Origin: Deinandra increscens subsp. villosa
Taxonomy: Eukaryota > Streptophyta > Magnoliopsida > Asterales > Asteraceae
Reading direction: 5' to 3'
Length of the DNA stretch: 64,000 nt
Assembly: GCA_039602395.1 (NCBI GenBank)
Contig: JBCNJP010000006.1
Coordinates: 64,389,775 to 64,453,774 of the forward strand
Made by a program: the position numbers and the translations under genes. This document shows positions 12,801-24,233 of this stretch, piece by piece. Position 1 is the first letter of the stretch, and each line of letters starts with the position of its first letter. Under the pieces are notes generated by a model. It searched no databases, had not been told where the DNA came from, and saw only the letters and a program-made list of their open reading frames with translations.

Positions 12801-13028
12801 TCACTGGAGTCGTAGTCCCGACCTATCTTAAACAAACTGATTTATGATTTCAATATCAAACTGAGACTTTTATTCAAATGTAAGACAATATCATTTCACC
12901 ATGACTTTCCGCTGCAACATGAATGGTATAATGTTTTAAATGACGTTTGAATTTAGTAGAAGTGTTCTGTATATCTGCGACTATGATTCCGTCTCGCTCA
13001 CACCCAATCCGTTGACCGGGGTGTGACA
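9881..13028 (+). repeat. Tekay-like 5' LTR
   Basis: It starts TGTGACACC and ends GGTGTGACA. Reading it against the 3' LTR (offset 8448) I saw three substitutions (11170, 12944, 13028) and no indel. The small open frames repeated in both LTRs are probably not genes. Confidence 0.92.
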
Positions 13029-14242
13029 GATTGGTATCAGAGCCGTGGTTATAGCGAACTAGGTTAAACAAATAAACAAAAACCAAACCTGGACTATAAC
13101 CCGCTCCGAAGCTACCGTTTGCACGCAAGACCAATTCCTTATCATATTGGTTACGTTAACTTATGCTTTACATATACGAGTAATTATTACTGCGCAACTG
13201 GTACATTTATATCTTTATTGTAGATACTGTTACCGTGTTACGAACTATGTTCTCTCCTGGAATATTATCGCAGAGATGACTCTTAAAATCATCTGCATAT
13301 CTGATTCCTCTGGAAAAGACACAGTCGTGTCTGAGTACACACATTCCCCTGAGGACCATAAACTGTCTAGCCTAGTGCTGGACATTCTCACCGTCGGTAC
13401 TGTCCGGTAGTCCTCATTACCATCGAATTTTCTGAGACCATTGTGACCCCGCCTCTCAGATGACACCTCGAACCACCCGATTCCCACCGCTGCCGCTGGC
13501 GATGCGACCACTGCTACTGGTGACATACCTACGATATCACGAGCAGGTCTTGGGGTGATCAACGATAAGATCATTAGACTCCCCATCTGGACCGATCTGG
13601 CGACACTAGAGACCCGTCCAACCGCCATGGAGCATCACCAGGCTTCCACACTGGGTGTTTTGGAGTCACTGTACGCTCGTATGAGTGGTGTCAACATGGC
13701 CTACACCGATCTGCGGTTGGCCAACGAGTCCTTCCAGACGAGATGCGCTTACCTAGAGGAATTCCCTGGGCGAGTGTTCAGTTACATGAACCTCACTGCT
13801 CAGATCACCACCACCTTAACTATGCCCTCTGGATCCCCGCCACTCTAGATGGCTTGATTAAGAATCCAGACTTTAGATCCCTCCTTTTTGGCAATGAAAA
13901 ATATTTACATATTTTGTTGCAATGGGACTGCGAGCCCGGAACGAAGACTTATCCTCTTTTGACTATCGTATATTCTACCAGTTAATATTGTTAATGGAAA
14001 CTGGTGTTATGAATATGAGTATGATTTCCATGTTTATGATTGATGTTATTACTGTTGGTGTCATTATATCATTCGCGTATGTCGTTCCCCTCTGCTTCCT
14101 GTTTCTTGGTCGTGCTTGCGCGCGTCATGTTTTGGGTATCATGGATGTATGTCGTGACAGTTATCCCCGCGCATGTGATAGCCCCGTTCACGTATAATCT
14201 AGATTTTCCTTTACGTTGACATTAATAACTTAAAGCGAAAGT
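13029..14242 (+). other. Tekay-like untranslated leader
   Basis: It runs from the primer-binding site to the gag start. It contains only short open frames with no recognisable domain. Confidence 0.7.
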
Positions 14243-14760
14243 ATGCCGCCTTGACGCCGAGCCACCAGAAACGCTTCACCTCCTTCGCCCTTGAGCGCTG
14301 CTGAAATCGAGGAACTGATTGCTCAACGCGTTGCAGAAACCGTCGCTGCTACTGCAACCAAACGTCATGTGGACGATGGGGCGCGCAGTATGAACGAATT
14401 GACCAAGGTTAGAAAACACCAGACTACGATTCCACCAAATTGTGTTCGATGTTTTAACCTGACATTGTAAGCCCTCATGAATGTTCATAAAAGGACTTTA
14501 TGAATCCCAGCCTACACCTTTTAGAGGTTCCGTGAGCTGTTCACCCTGTCCGAAGGACCGGTTACACCGGTACAACACCCCTATGCTCCAAAAGCAACCT
14601 ACACCACGCTCTCAATTGTGGAAATGTCTATTGTAACCTCTGCAAGGTTAAAAGACATGTAGCACGTGATTGCCCAAATCGCACATGCTACGGTTGCTGG
14701 GAAATTTGCCATTACAAAGGAATACCCGTAGGCGAAGAATCAAGATGCTGACCATGCTGG
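14243..14760 (+). pseudogene. gag: gag remnant of Tekay-like element
   Basis: The ATG at 14243 is followed by two codons and then TGA at 14252-14254, in a context that looks like an Arg codon (CGA to TGA, a C-to-T change). Downstream, AAEIEELIAQRVAETVAA is typical of chromovirus Gag. Near 14610-14720 a degenerate zinc-knuckle region with closely spaced Cys and His codons is visible. Frame changes in between show that no Gag protein is made from this copy. Confidence 0.75.
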
Positions 14761-14773
14761 AGGAAGAAATTTC

Positions 14774-15060
14774 GTGATCAATGCCAGAGACGCCCGTCGT
14801 AACCCCAACGCGGTGATGGATACGTTTCTACTAAATAGCAATTATACCTCTGTTTTATTCGGTACAGGTGCCGATAGAAGCTTTGCGTCTACCGATTTTA
14901 GTCAATTACTTGACATCACCCCTGTTGCCTTAGACGCTAAGTTTGCGATAGAATTAGCAAATGGAGATTTGATAGAAACCAGAGTAATCTACCCAGACTA
15001 ACCGCTAACCATTTCAGCATCGACTTAGTACCCATTGATTGAGGAAGTTTCAATGTAGTC
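14774..15060 (+). pseudogene. Retroviral-type aspartic protease remnant
   Basis: The frame contains LFGTGADRSF where family members have an Asp directly before the T/S-G-A, so the catalytic Asp is replaced by Gly (codon 14871-14873). The frame ends at 15001, with related sequence slightly beyond. Confidence 0.75.
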
Positions 15061-15061
15061 A

Positions 15062-16140
15062 TTAGAATGGAATGGTTCGTAAAGAACCATGCAGAAATTG
15101 TGTGTCATGAGAAAATGGTTGGAGTGCCGCTAGCATATGGCAACACTCTGGACGTACAAGACGAAAAGAGTGGAGCCGAACTAGATATCTTGTCTTGTAG
15201 GAAAGCACACAAATTCCTCCGCAAGGGATGCCATACCATCCTAGCTCATGCCACTGAGAAGAAACTGAAAGAGAAGTGCATCGAAGATGTTCATGTTGTC
15301 TGCAAATACCCGGAAGTCTTCCAGAAGACTTGCCAGGCTTACCCCCCGGCACGACATGCAGAGTTTCGCATCGACCTAACACCCGGAGTCGCCACGTTGC
15401 CAGGTCCCCTTACCCACTGGCACCATCTGAAATGCAAGAGATATCTAGCAAATTGTAAGAGTTGCTAGATAAGGGCTTTATTCATCTGAGCCACTCCCCG
15501 TGGGGTGCTCCCGTGTTATTCATGAAGATGAAAGATGGAACGTTTAGGATGTGTATCGACTACAGAGAGTTGAACAAACTGACTGTGAAGAACCATTACC
15601 CACTTCCAAGTATCGATGACTTGTTTGAGCAACATCAAGGATCATGCATATATTCCAAGATCGATCTAAGGTCGGGGTACCACCAACTCCGAGTTAGAGA
15701 TGAAAATGTCTCAAAAACAACGTTTAAACACGTTATTGTCATTACGAGTTCCTCGTTATTCCATTCGGTTTGACTAACGCACCGACCGTATTCATGAACT
15801 TAATGAATCACATGTGCAAACCATACTTGTATAAATTTGTTTTCGTGTTCATCGACGATATTCTTATCCACACATGTAGTGAGAACGAACACGAAGAACA
15901 TTTGAGACTCATCCTGGAAATGCTGATGAAAGAAGAGATGTACGCGAAATTCTCCAAATGTGACTTTTGGATTCGCGAAGTACACTTTCTGGGTCATGTG
16001 ATCAACGACCGAGATATTCATGTTGGTCCGTCTAAGATTGAATCAATCAAAGATTGGAGTACTCCCACGACCTCAGTCGAGATTCGACAATTCTTAGGTC
16101 TCGCTGGCTATTACCGCCGATTCATTGAATTTTTTTTTTG
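15062..16140 (+). pseudogene. pol: Reverse transcriptase remnant (Ty3/gypsy)
   Basis: Three frames carry it. The linker from 15067 leads into 15462-15773, which encodes the MKMKDGTFRMCIDYRELN and KIDLRSGYHQLRV motifs. Then 15770-16141 carries the catalytic FIDDIL (Y/F-x-D-D) motif and FLGLAGYYRRFI. The switches near 15460 and 15770 are frameshifts, and a run of T residues near 16130 breaks the thumb region. Confidence 0.88.
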
Positions 16141-16640
16141 ATAGCCCAACCTCTTACCACCCTGGCCCAGAAAGATAAGAAATACATCTGGGATGTTACA
16201 ACCGAAACGCTTTTCCCGTTGTTGAAGCAAAAATGTTGCAACGCCCCAACCCTAACCTTACCTGACCGAATCGATGATTTCGTTGTATACTGCGATGCTC
16301 CGCATCAAGGCTTGGGCTGCGTACTGATGCAGCATGAGAAAGTCATCGCTTAGTCGCTTACGCCTCTCGACAACTGAAGATTCTTGAGAAGAATTACACG
16401 ACTCACGAATTAGAACTTATAGCCGTTGTCTTTGCCCTCAAGATCTGGAGGTACTACCACTATGGGACTCGGTGTGTCATATTCACCGATTACAAGAGCC
16501 TCCAACACATCTTTAACCAGAAAAAGCTAAACATGAGACAACGACGGTGGTTGGACCGCTTAACAATTACGAATGTTAGATTCGTTATCACCCGGGCAAG
16601 GCTAACGTTGTAGCTGATGCTTTAAGCAGGAAGGAACAAG
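16141..16640 (+). pseudogene. RNase H remnant
   Basis: IAQPLTTLAQKDKKYIW to VYCDAPHQGLGCVLMQ is followed, after a stop near 16351, by a shifted segment encoding ILEKNYTTHELELIAVVFAL and FTDYKSLQHIF. These are the usual RNase H landmarks of gypsy polyproteins. Confidence 0.85.
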
Positions 16641-18110
16641 CCAAACCGCGTCGTGTTCGACCACTAGGTATGACCATACACTCGAACCTCACGTCACAAG
16701 TTCGTGACGCTCAAATCAAAACTCTTAAGCCTGAGAATCTGAAAACTAATGCCTGCGCGGCATGGAGAAACAACTGATTGAAAAGCATGATGGAACCCTG
16801 AACTTTCTGGATAGACTATGGGTACCTAGCCTTAGAGACTTGAGAAGGCTAGTGTTTGATGAAGCCACAAATCAATATATTCCATCCACCCAGGGATCCA
16901 ACAAAATGTATGTATAAAGGAGTTATACTGACGACCAAATCAAAAGGAAAAAATCCAGACCTTTAAAAGGTACGTTGTGTAGTTATGTGACAGATCGTCA
17001 TCACGCAAGACAAACCTAGGCAATGGTTGAGACAACCATTTTCCACTCGCCGAGTTTCCTCATAACAATAGATATCACTCGAATTTTCAAGCCGACCCTT
17101 TTTGAAGGCTTGTATGGAAGAAAGTTTCATTCTCCCCTTCGCTGGACCGAAGCTAGTAACAGTTATCTGACTGGTCCAGTGATAGTTCATGAAACTACTA
17201 AGGAGACCTTTCAATTTCTGAACCTTCCAAAAGCCATAGGTAATCTCCAGGAGAACTACGTTAACACTCGACGCGAACCCTTAGAATCTCTAAGGGGGTT
17301 CAAAACCTTATAATGGATTCTGTCTAAGACGGAGGTAACTAGGCCTGGAAAGCTAGGTATGCTTAAACCTCATCGGTCCCTTGAGATCCTGGAACGGATT
17401 GGACCAATGGCCTACACACCCATCTTGTCTAGAACCTATAAAAATCTTAGACTGCAAGACTAATAGACTGGAACAAACCGCATTTCCATTATTGTTATCA
17501 TTAGAAATCCCGGGAATCAAGGAAGATCCCGTCCGGTAGCGAATTAATCTAAACTTTTCCATAAGCCATCTTTTCCCCGATACATTTCATTTTCCGACAA
17601 ACTGAAAACTCAAGTATGAGCGAAGCTTAGGCTTATCATGTAAGGCAAATCACAATTGTGGGTGCACACATAATTGTAATTTGAACTGCATGAAAATCCT
17701 GGTAGAGCCCATTCAAGAGAAATCCTGATTTGTCCAGAAACCTCCATACTCAAAACCTCGTTCATCCGTGTGTCAATCCTCATTCTTTTATCAGACTATT
17801 GAGATTTATCTGCCGACAATCGTCGCAAACCCTTATCCTTTAAAAAGGGTGATCGCATCATGTTAAAAGTGTCACCTTGGAAGGGTTTCATCCGGTTCGG
17901 CAAACGAGAAAAGCATAACCCTCGTTACATTGGTCCATTTGTAATCACTGAGACAATCGGACCGGTAGTTTACCATCTACTCCTAACCACAGAGCTAAGC
18001 TGTTTGCATGATGTCTTTTTACGCTAGAAATCTTAAGGAATGCTTGTCTGATGAAACGCATGTCGTCCTACTTGACGAAATTCAAGTTAACCAAACACTT
18101 CACTCTATTG
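16641..18110 (+). pseudogene. Integrase remnant, heavily rearranged
   Basis: Recognisable pieces are LWVPSLRDLRRLVFDEA (zinc-binding region, about 16810-16870) and a FEGLYGRKFHSPLRW block (about 17100-17160, C-terminal side of the core). Much of the catalytic core between them is missing or scrambled. Confidence 0.7.
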
Positions 18111-18283
18111 AGGAACCTGTCGAGATACTTGACCGAGACCTTAAGGGTACGAAGCGTAGCCGCATTCCCACCGTCAAAGTGCATTGGAACTCACGGCGAG
18201 GTCCAGAGTACACTTGGGAACGCGAGGCTCAAATGCGTCTGAAATATCCTCGAATTTTCGGAAACGTCACAAACAACCAGTGA
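18111..18283 (+). pseudogene. Chromodomain-like C-terminus of integrase
   Basis: VKVHWNSRRGPEYTWERE followed by KYPRIF is the chromodomain-like tail of chromoviruses, which is thought to steer integration into marked chromatin. It ends with a stop about 45 bp before the 3' LTR. Confidence 0.85.
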
Positions 18284-18328
18284 TTAAGAACTGAATTTCG
18301 GGACGAAATTCTTCTAACTGGGGGAGAA

Positions 18329-21300
18329 TGTGACACCTCGTCCAAAAACCCTAGGTCAAACCTCCTCACATTGACTTTTAATTAAGTATTAATGTGCATT
18401 AACTAATCTGATTTCTATTTAAACTGTTAATTACTGTGCCTGACTTTTAAATGATGACGTAAACCTAATCCCCCGTTTGTACTAGAAGCGTACACCCGTA
18501 AATTTCATAGAGATTCCATGGTTTAATCATGGAATTTCAATAACAAGAAAAATAAATATAACTAAAATGTATTTTTATATTTTATCCGGAACTGGTGTCG
18601 AACGTTTATATAACTGACACAGTAAACTGATAAGTGATCGTATGTTTACAACTATTCGGTTTAAACAATCTGGACGGTCGAGCTTAAAACTGTTGCGAAC
18701 TGACAAAACTGAAAACGTAAACCGTAACTCGTGTACAAAACTGAAAACTATGTCTAACTTCTGAAAAACGGATGTAACCGACTCGAACTATTGTTTTTAC
18801 GAAATAAAAACATCACAAACCAGAATCGTTGTCAAGACTTAAGCCAAACCTCAACCATTAACCAATTGGGCCCGACTTGGCCCAATAGGCCCAATAAGCC
18901 TAAAACCATTAAACCGAGCCCGAAACTTTAACCCGTTATATAATCTCGATTAACCGATTGATCGTGGCGCTCTGTAAACTCAACCGATACACAACGAACC
19001 GTTTAAAATTAAAGTTTTCGAACAATCATAAACACCTGACCACATTTCTAAATAAACCGTAAGGTTATAAGTTTGGAAAAACGTTATTATTTTGTGTTTT
19101 CTAAACACTAAAATATAGTGTTTCAAAAATGGAATGCATGAACTTATATATACTAAATTGATGATTTGGTTATATCACTTGATGATTGGTGTTATTGCAT
19201 GGATTATATAAGTTTTAATAGGTTATGGTTGCTAGAAATGTTATAAACAAGTTTATGTTATGACATAAAATGATATAATTATTAATAGTTGTGACTTATT
19301 ATGTTATTAATCATCAAATGTGTATATACTAATATTTGCTAATGACAATTATCATGGACTAAATATGATGTTTAATAACACTTATGGACTTAGTTGGACA
19401 TTAGGAGTGTCATATTAAACTTTAGACATAAAATGCTAACTTAAAAACCCTCTTAAATAAACTTTTATGAAAAATATCAAAGTTAGTAATTTTGTAAAAA
19501 TTACTTGGATAAAATAAACCATGAAATCTCATCACGAAATTTATTATATAAAATGGTCACATTTTATAAAATATAATTTCTAAGAACAAAAGACTTGAAG
19601 TACTTGTTTTGAATTTTCATAAAAATAAAATGGAATAAAATATATACATATATATTTTATATCAAAAATGATAAAAGAACATATTTATGTCACTTGATAA
19701 AAAATATATATATATATAAATCTTGGATTTTATACAAAAAGTGAAAATGTTTTATGTTGAGAATATTCTATTAAAAGCCTTTAAATTTAAAACTCTAACT
19801 TTATTTGATAAATAAAGTTATTTAGAAATGATTTTATAAAAAAATAAAATCAAAAGACTTATAGAAACTATGAAAATCATATTTTTGATTATTTTAAATA
19901 AATCGAAATAATCAAAACGTTTTAACCGGATCAAATGTTTATTTTTAAACGTTTGGAATTGAAACGAAATCTTTAAACGATTTAAAAATGTTTTACGACG
20001 CAATAAATCGTAAATAATTATTTTCAGCAAATAATTATCCTTATGAATTTTAGAAACCCTAATTTTCCTCAACATGAGTTTAATATTAAAATAACCTTTA
20101 ATATTAACCTACTTATGTTTATTCATTAAATCGTTAACTTGTAATAATTTGATAAATTATTCCAACAAGTTAAAATAATTATTTCGATAATAATTATCAA
20201 CTCTAGTTATACATATTATAACTCAAAGCGATTATTTATTCAATCGATCGAGCGAAGTAAAAATAATAATAAATATTATTATTTAAAACGATGTTTAATA
20301 CTTGATTGAACTGGCCTTCATGATACTTTTCACATGTTCGTTACTTGTATTCAATTTGCATTAAATGCATTTATACGTGAACATTAGCATTTACTGATTT
20401 TAAACTGATTAACTAACGGGTTTTCAAAACGCTACAAACGGGATTATACGTCAAGACTTGACCGGTATCATTTGGGTAACGTTCGTTACTCAAATGATTA
20501 TGTGGACCCTTATGCATATTGTCTTATGTTTTATTAGGACTTTACTTGCTAGTTGCCACTCGGTAATCCATCATCATCACTGAATCAAGTGAGTTTCACG
20601 GCCCCTTTTCTTTACAACTGTTTTACACTTATGGGGGAGAAATCATGAACTGTTAAAATGCTTTTTACTTAATGTTATGGTTTACCTGTTAGCCGTATGA
20701 CTACATGTTCCATTCTGTATCCCAAACAACTGGTACTTTATCGTTATAAACGTTAGTACAACTGAATCCCACTATTAATTGAATTCGATTAGTTCTGCTC
20801 GAAACGATAACTAGTGAATAGATCTATTTGGGTTGACAACCCTGCCCAGATTGGTAGCTCCAATCCTGACTTCGTATATTGTCAAGGGGTACACGTCAGT
20901 TATTCTTGCCTGTTCGGTATTCTTGGGATAGAATGCTAAGAGTGGGTAATCCGTTAGTATTCGAATTTGAGGTTCATGGTAGGATCTTACAACCACGACA
21001 GTAAACCAACGTAACATTTAAGTATGCCGTAAACTGTTATCCCAACATGCCAAAAACTGTTATTCCAACATACCGTAAACTGTTATTCCAACACACTGTA
21101 AACTGTTTTTACAAACTTATCATAGAATCATAAACCTGTGAACCTCACCAACTTTATGTTGACCTTTTAAAACTCATGATTTCTCAGGTATCTAAGCTTA
21201 TCATGGAAGACGTGCAAATGGGGCTTCACTGTAACTTTCGACCCTGCTTCACTGGAGTCGTAGTCCCGACCTATCTTAAACAAACTGATTTATGATTTCA

Positions 21301-21476
21301 ATATCAAACTGAGACTTTTATTCAAATGTAAGACAATATCATTTCACCATGACTTTCCGCTGCAACATGAATGGTATAATGTTTTAAATGAAGTTTGAAT
21401 TTAGTAGAAGTGTTCTGTATATCTGCGACTATGATTCCGTCTCGCTCACACCCAATCCGTTGACCGGGGTGTGACG
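18329..21476 (+). repeat. Tekay-like 3' LTR
   Basis: Same 3148-bp length as the 5' LTR. Its last base is G instead of A (TGTGACG), and it is followed by the CGGGT target duplication. Confidence 0.92.
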
Positions 21477-21481
21477 CGGGT

Positions 21482-22145
21482 ATATAGGCTTTTATAAGGG
21501 TAACCGTTCGTTTACCCATTAAAATTTAAAATAAATTTAACAGGCTGTAAAAACTAATTAATGTATATCTAATATTTATTTTAACCGTGATAATCCAATA
21601 TCTTATACAAATTTAAAAATACTTGCATCTTAATAGTAACAAACAATATATGCAAATAGAAAAAATAAATTTGGAACTTTAAAATATTATACACTAATAG
21701 TCTACTACACGTGTAAAGTTTTAATTACTAGGGATGGCAAAAAGAAAACCAGACCCCATGGGAAAACCCGAAACTCGCAACATCTGGGTTGGACAACTGG
21801 CCGGGTTCTCGGGTCGGGAATGTGTAAAATGTTTACTACCGGGTAAGAACAACTTAAAAAAAATAAAGGTTTATAATATAGGTAATATTTTGGCACACAA
21901 TATCAATGCCACAAATTGATTTTGTGTCAATAACCATTCAATACAGGTTTAGTCAATACAGTTTCATTAATACTGATCAAAATATAGCCATCTTTGTTTG
22001 CAAGAAACCAGAAACCACAACTATTAAAGTATCAGTTTTACCAAAAAGATTAAAGTAGCGGAGATCAACAACTCCAACAGATTAATGTATCAAAGGGCCA
22101 ACATGAACCCTAGCTAAAACAAACTGAAAACCCACCAATTGTTTA
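21482..22145. other. CACTA interior, continuation of duplicated block A
   Basis: The first ~80 bases continue the block interrupted at 9880 and resemble the DNA near 28800-28870. The rest is AT-rich with no clear gene. Confidence 0.5.
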
Positions 22146-23632
22146 TCACTTCTTTCCCACCAACAACTGCTCCCCTACACCTTCAAGCAGTACTTCTTCT
22201 CCGGTCAAATCCTTGTGAGCTTTCTGCCACGCGTTGATATCCCACTCTGGCACTATCAAACCGGACTTCACAATTCGATGAGCCATTTCAATTTTACACT
22301 TAAGTACGGCAGCTTCAACAGATTTAGCATGAGCTTTGTCCTTGGCCACAAGCTGATCACGAACTGAGATGAACCGGTTTCTGGCCTGCAGCACGAGGAA
22401 AGTAAGTATTGCATACTAAAAGTATCTAAACAAGTAATAGGGATACATACTTGAAGAAGGAAACTGTCCTCCTGTTCAAATATTTCTTCAAAAGAAAGGT
22501 CAGCAAAAGGATCAGAAGAAGACTGGACATGAGAAATGGTCTTTCTCTTCTTCAAAGAAGGAAGCCTCTCCTTATCGAAAAATTGGTGAGTCTTCACGTT
22601 TGAACTCACATCCTCATTACCCACACCATGAACAGATTTCGAATTAGCACCTGAATGATTAGATGGACTCATATCAATATATAGAGTAAGACATGTGAAA
22701 GCAAAAGAAAATATGCTTACCGGAAGATGAACCTGTCGAACAGATAGTTTCAGGAGTAAACCCAGACAAACTGGAAGCATGATCTATAGAGAAGGTTCTC
22801 TCTTCAACAGGAAGAGCCAAGAGTTTACTCAACATTTCAGATGTATGATTGTCAACGGGAGCAACCTTTGACAGATCAATATCTGCAGAATAGAGGTCAT
22901 GATAAGATCTGACCAATTAGATACCATCCAATTAACCCATGACCCATTCAACTACGCACATATTTTTTTAATTAGCCTACTATTAACCTTTGAGAGATTA
23001 ATATCTGCAGAATATGTATGGTTTTAAATAAGAATAATGGGAGACAAATGGTTACCTTCGACAACCCAAGTATCGGGAATAAGTCTTCCGTTGGGAATGG
23101 AATCCCTCTCTACGTAGAAGAACCGACTTCTCCAAATGGGATTGTTTTCACCAACACGATGGATCAAATTCGTCTGACCATCATTAGCCTTCAACATATA
23201 ACGACCTTGGCCATTGGTCACCAGATTATACGCTTCAGTTATCACAGAAATGGGAATGTCTAGATGATGCTTAACTTTAATACGATTTAGGGAGTGTAGG
23301 GTTCTCCAGACCGTGGGCATTACTTGAGTATAGCAAAGATTGGTGACATCAAAGAACTCTTGAATCAAAGAAGGAAAAGGATACTTCAAACCTATAGTAA
23401 ACGGATATTCAGGAAAACATACCCATTTTTTTGATTTGCCGTCTATTGCTGCGGCGGGTTGTGTAGACAAACCCCTAAAAACCACGGAAGTATAAAAAGA
23501 ACCAGAATCCCTCAGACGTATAAGATCAGAAGGAACTATCATACATTCTTCTTCGGCAGTTTTAGGGACTACGCCCTGTGATTCGATATGGTCGTCTGAA
23601 GCGATCCTGGCAGAAGGAGTCTTCACCCTCAT
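22146..23632 (-). CDS. CACTA accessory gene, four exons, 392 aa
   Basis: Exons on the minus strand are 23632-23056, 22882-22721, 22650-22451 and 22385-22146. All introns are GT-AG, and the joined length of 1179 bp is an open frame of 392 codons plus stop. The start MRVKTPSARIAS follows a purine-rich repeat leader. Exon 1 (about residues 30-190) has WVCFPEYPFTIGLKYPFP and similar blocks that resemble the plant family annotated as putative gypsy-type transposon protein (PF04195-like); that name is historical and does not prove a retroelement origin. The C-terminal exons are charged and probably coiled-coil, ending in VGKK. It faces away from the TNP2-type gene across ~600 bp, suggesting a shared divergent promoter. 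Biochemical function unknown; an accessory role in transposition or anti-silencing is only a guess. Confidence 0.72.
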
Positions 23633-23639
23633 CTTTGAA

Positions 23640-23805
23640 ATAGGGAAAGCGATGTGGAAGGAAGAAGAGATCGAGAGAAAAAGGGAAAGCGATGTGGAAG
23701 GAAGGAAAGCGATGTGGAAGGAAGAAGAGATCGAGAGAAAAAGGGAAAGCGATGTGGAAGGAAGGAAAACGATGTGGAAGGAAGAAGAGATTGAGAGTAT
23801 TGTGG
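23640..23805. repeat. Purine-rich minisatellite
   Basis: About three copies of a ~60-bp unit built from AAAGCGATGTGGAAGGAAG and GAGATCGAGAG lie just upstream of the accessory-gene ATG. On the minus strand the frame stays open through it (SFHIAFLPSTSLSLFLS repeats), so a longer N-terminal start at 23863 is possible but less likely. Confidence 0.8.
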
Positions 23806-24233
23806 AAGGTTTGAAATGGTAACTGACTTCAGGAAAACGTCGAAAAATAAAAAAATAAAACAAGTTAAAAGGGAATCGAACCTAAGCCAATTATGAATAA
23901 AAGACGACATGGAACCGTTGAGCTGGTTGGAATTTTGTTTTATGAATGAAATTTGTATTTTATATACAAATCATAGGTACATATTTTTTAAATTCAAAGT
24001 TTTAAACATCAACTATAATTGTCGCAGATCCTATCCATGTTTATGAATATAAAAAAAAAAACTAACAACCAATTAAAACACCGGAAATTCCTATCCACGA
24101 TATGATCCACGATAAACCCTAGTTCCACGTTGTGTTTGCTTCAACTATGATCGTTATGGATTATGCATCATAGTATACAAGATTGTGATCGTTTTGATTA
24201 ATTTTTAATCATAATCATTATCAGGTACAAACT
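23806..24233. promoter_or_regulatory. Divergent intergenic region between accessory and TNP2-type genes
   Basis: This AT-rich stretch separates two head-to-head genes. TATCAGGTACAAACT immediately precedes the TNP2-type ATG and could be a splice acceptor (CAG|GT) of a leader intron. Promoter function is inferred from gene arrangement only. Confidence 0.4.

Larger units (their letters stand above)
9881..21476 (+). mobile_element. Ty3/gypsy chromovirus, Tekay-like, defective
   Basis: This LTR retrotransposon of 11,596 bp has 3148-bp LTRs and a 5-bp target duplication (CGGGT). The primer-binding site TGGTATCAGAGC (13032-13043, initiator-Met tRNA type) follows the 5' LTR, and a purine tract GGGGGAGAA (18320-18328) precedes the 3' LTR. 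Gene order is gag, protease, reverse transcriptase, RNase H, integrase, chromodomain, as in Ty3/gypsy chromoviruses. The C-terminal chromodomain-like motif supports the Tekay/Del branch. The internal region has many stops and frameshifts, while the LTRs are nearly identical, so this copy most likely moved using enzymes supplied by other copies. Confidence 0.93.
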
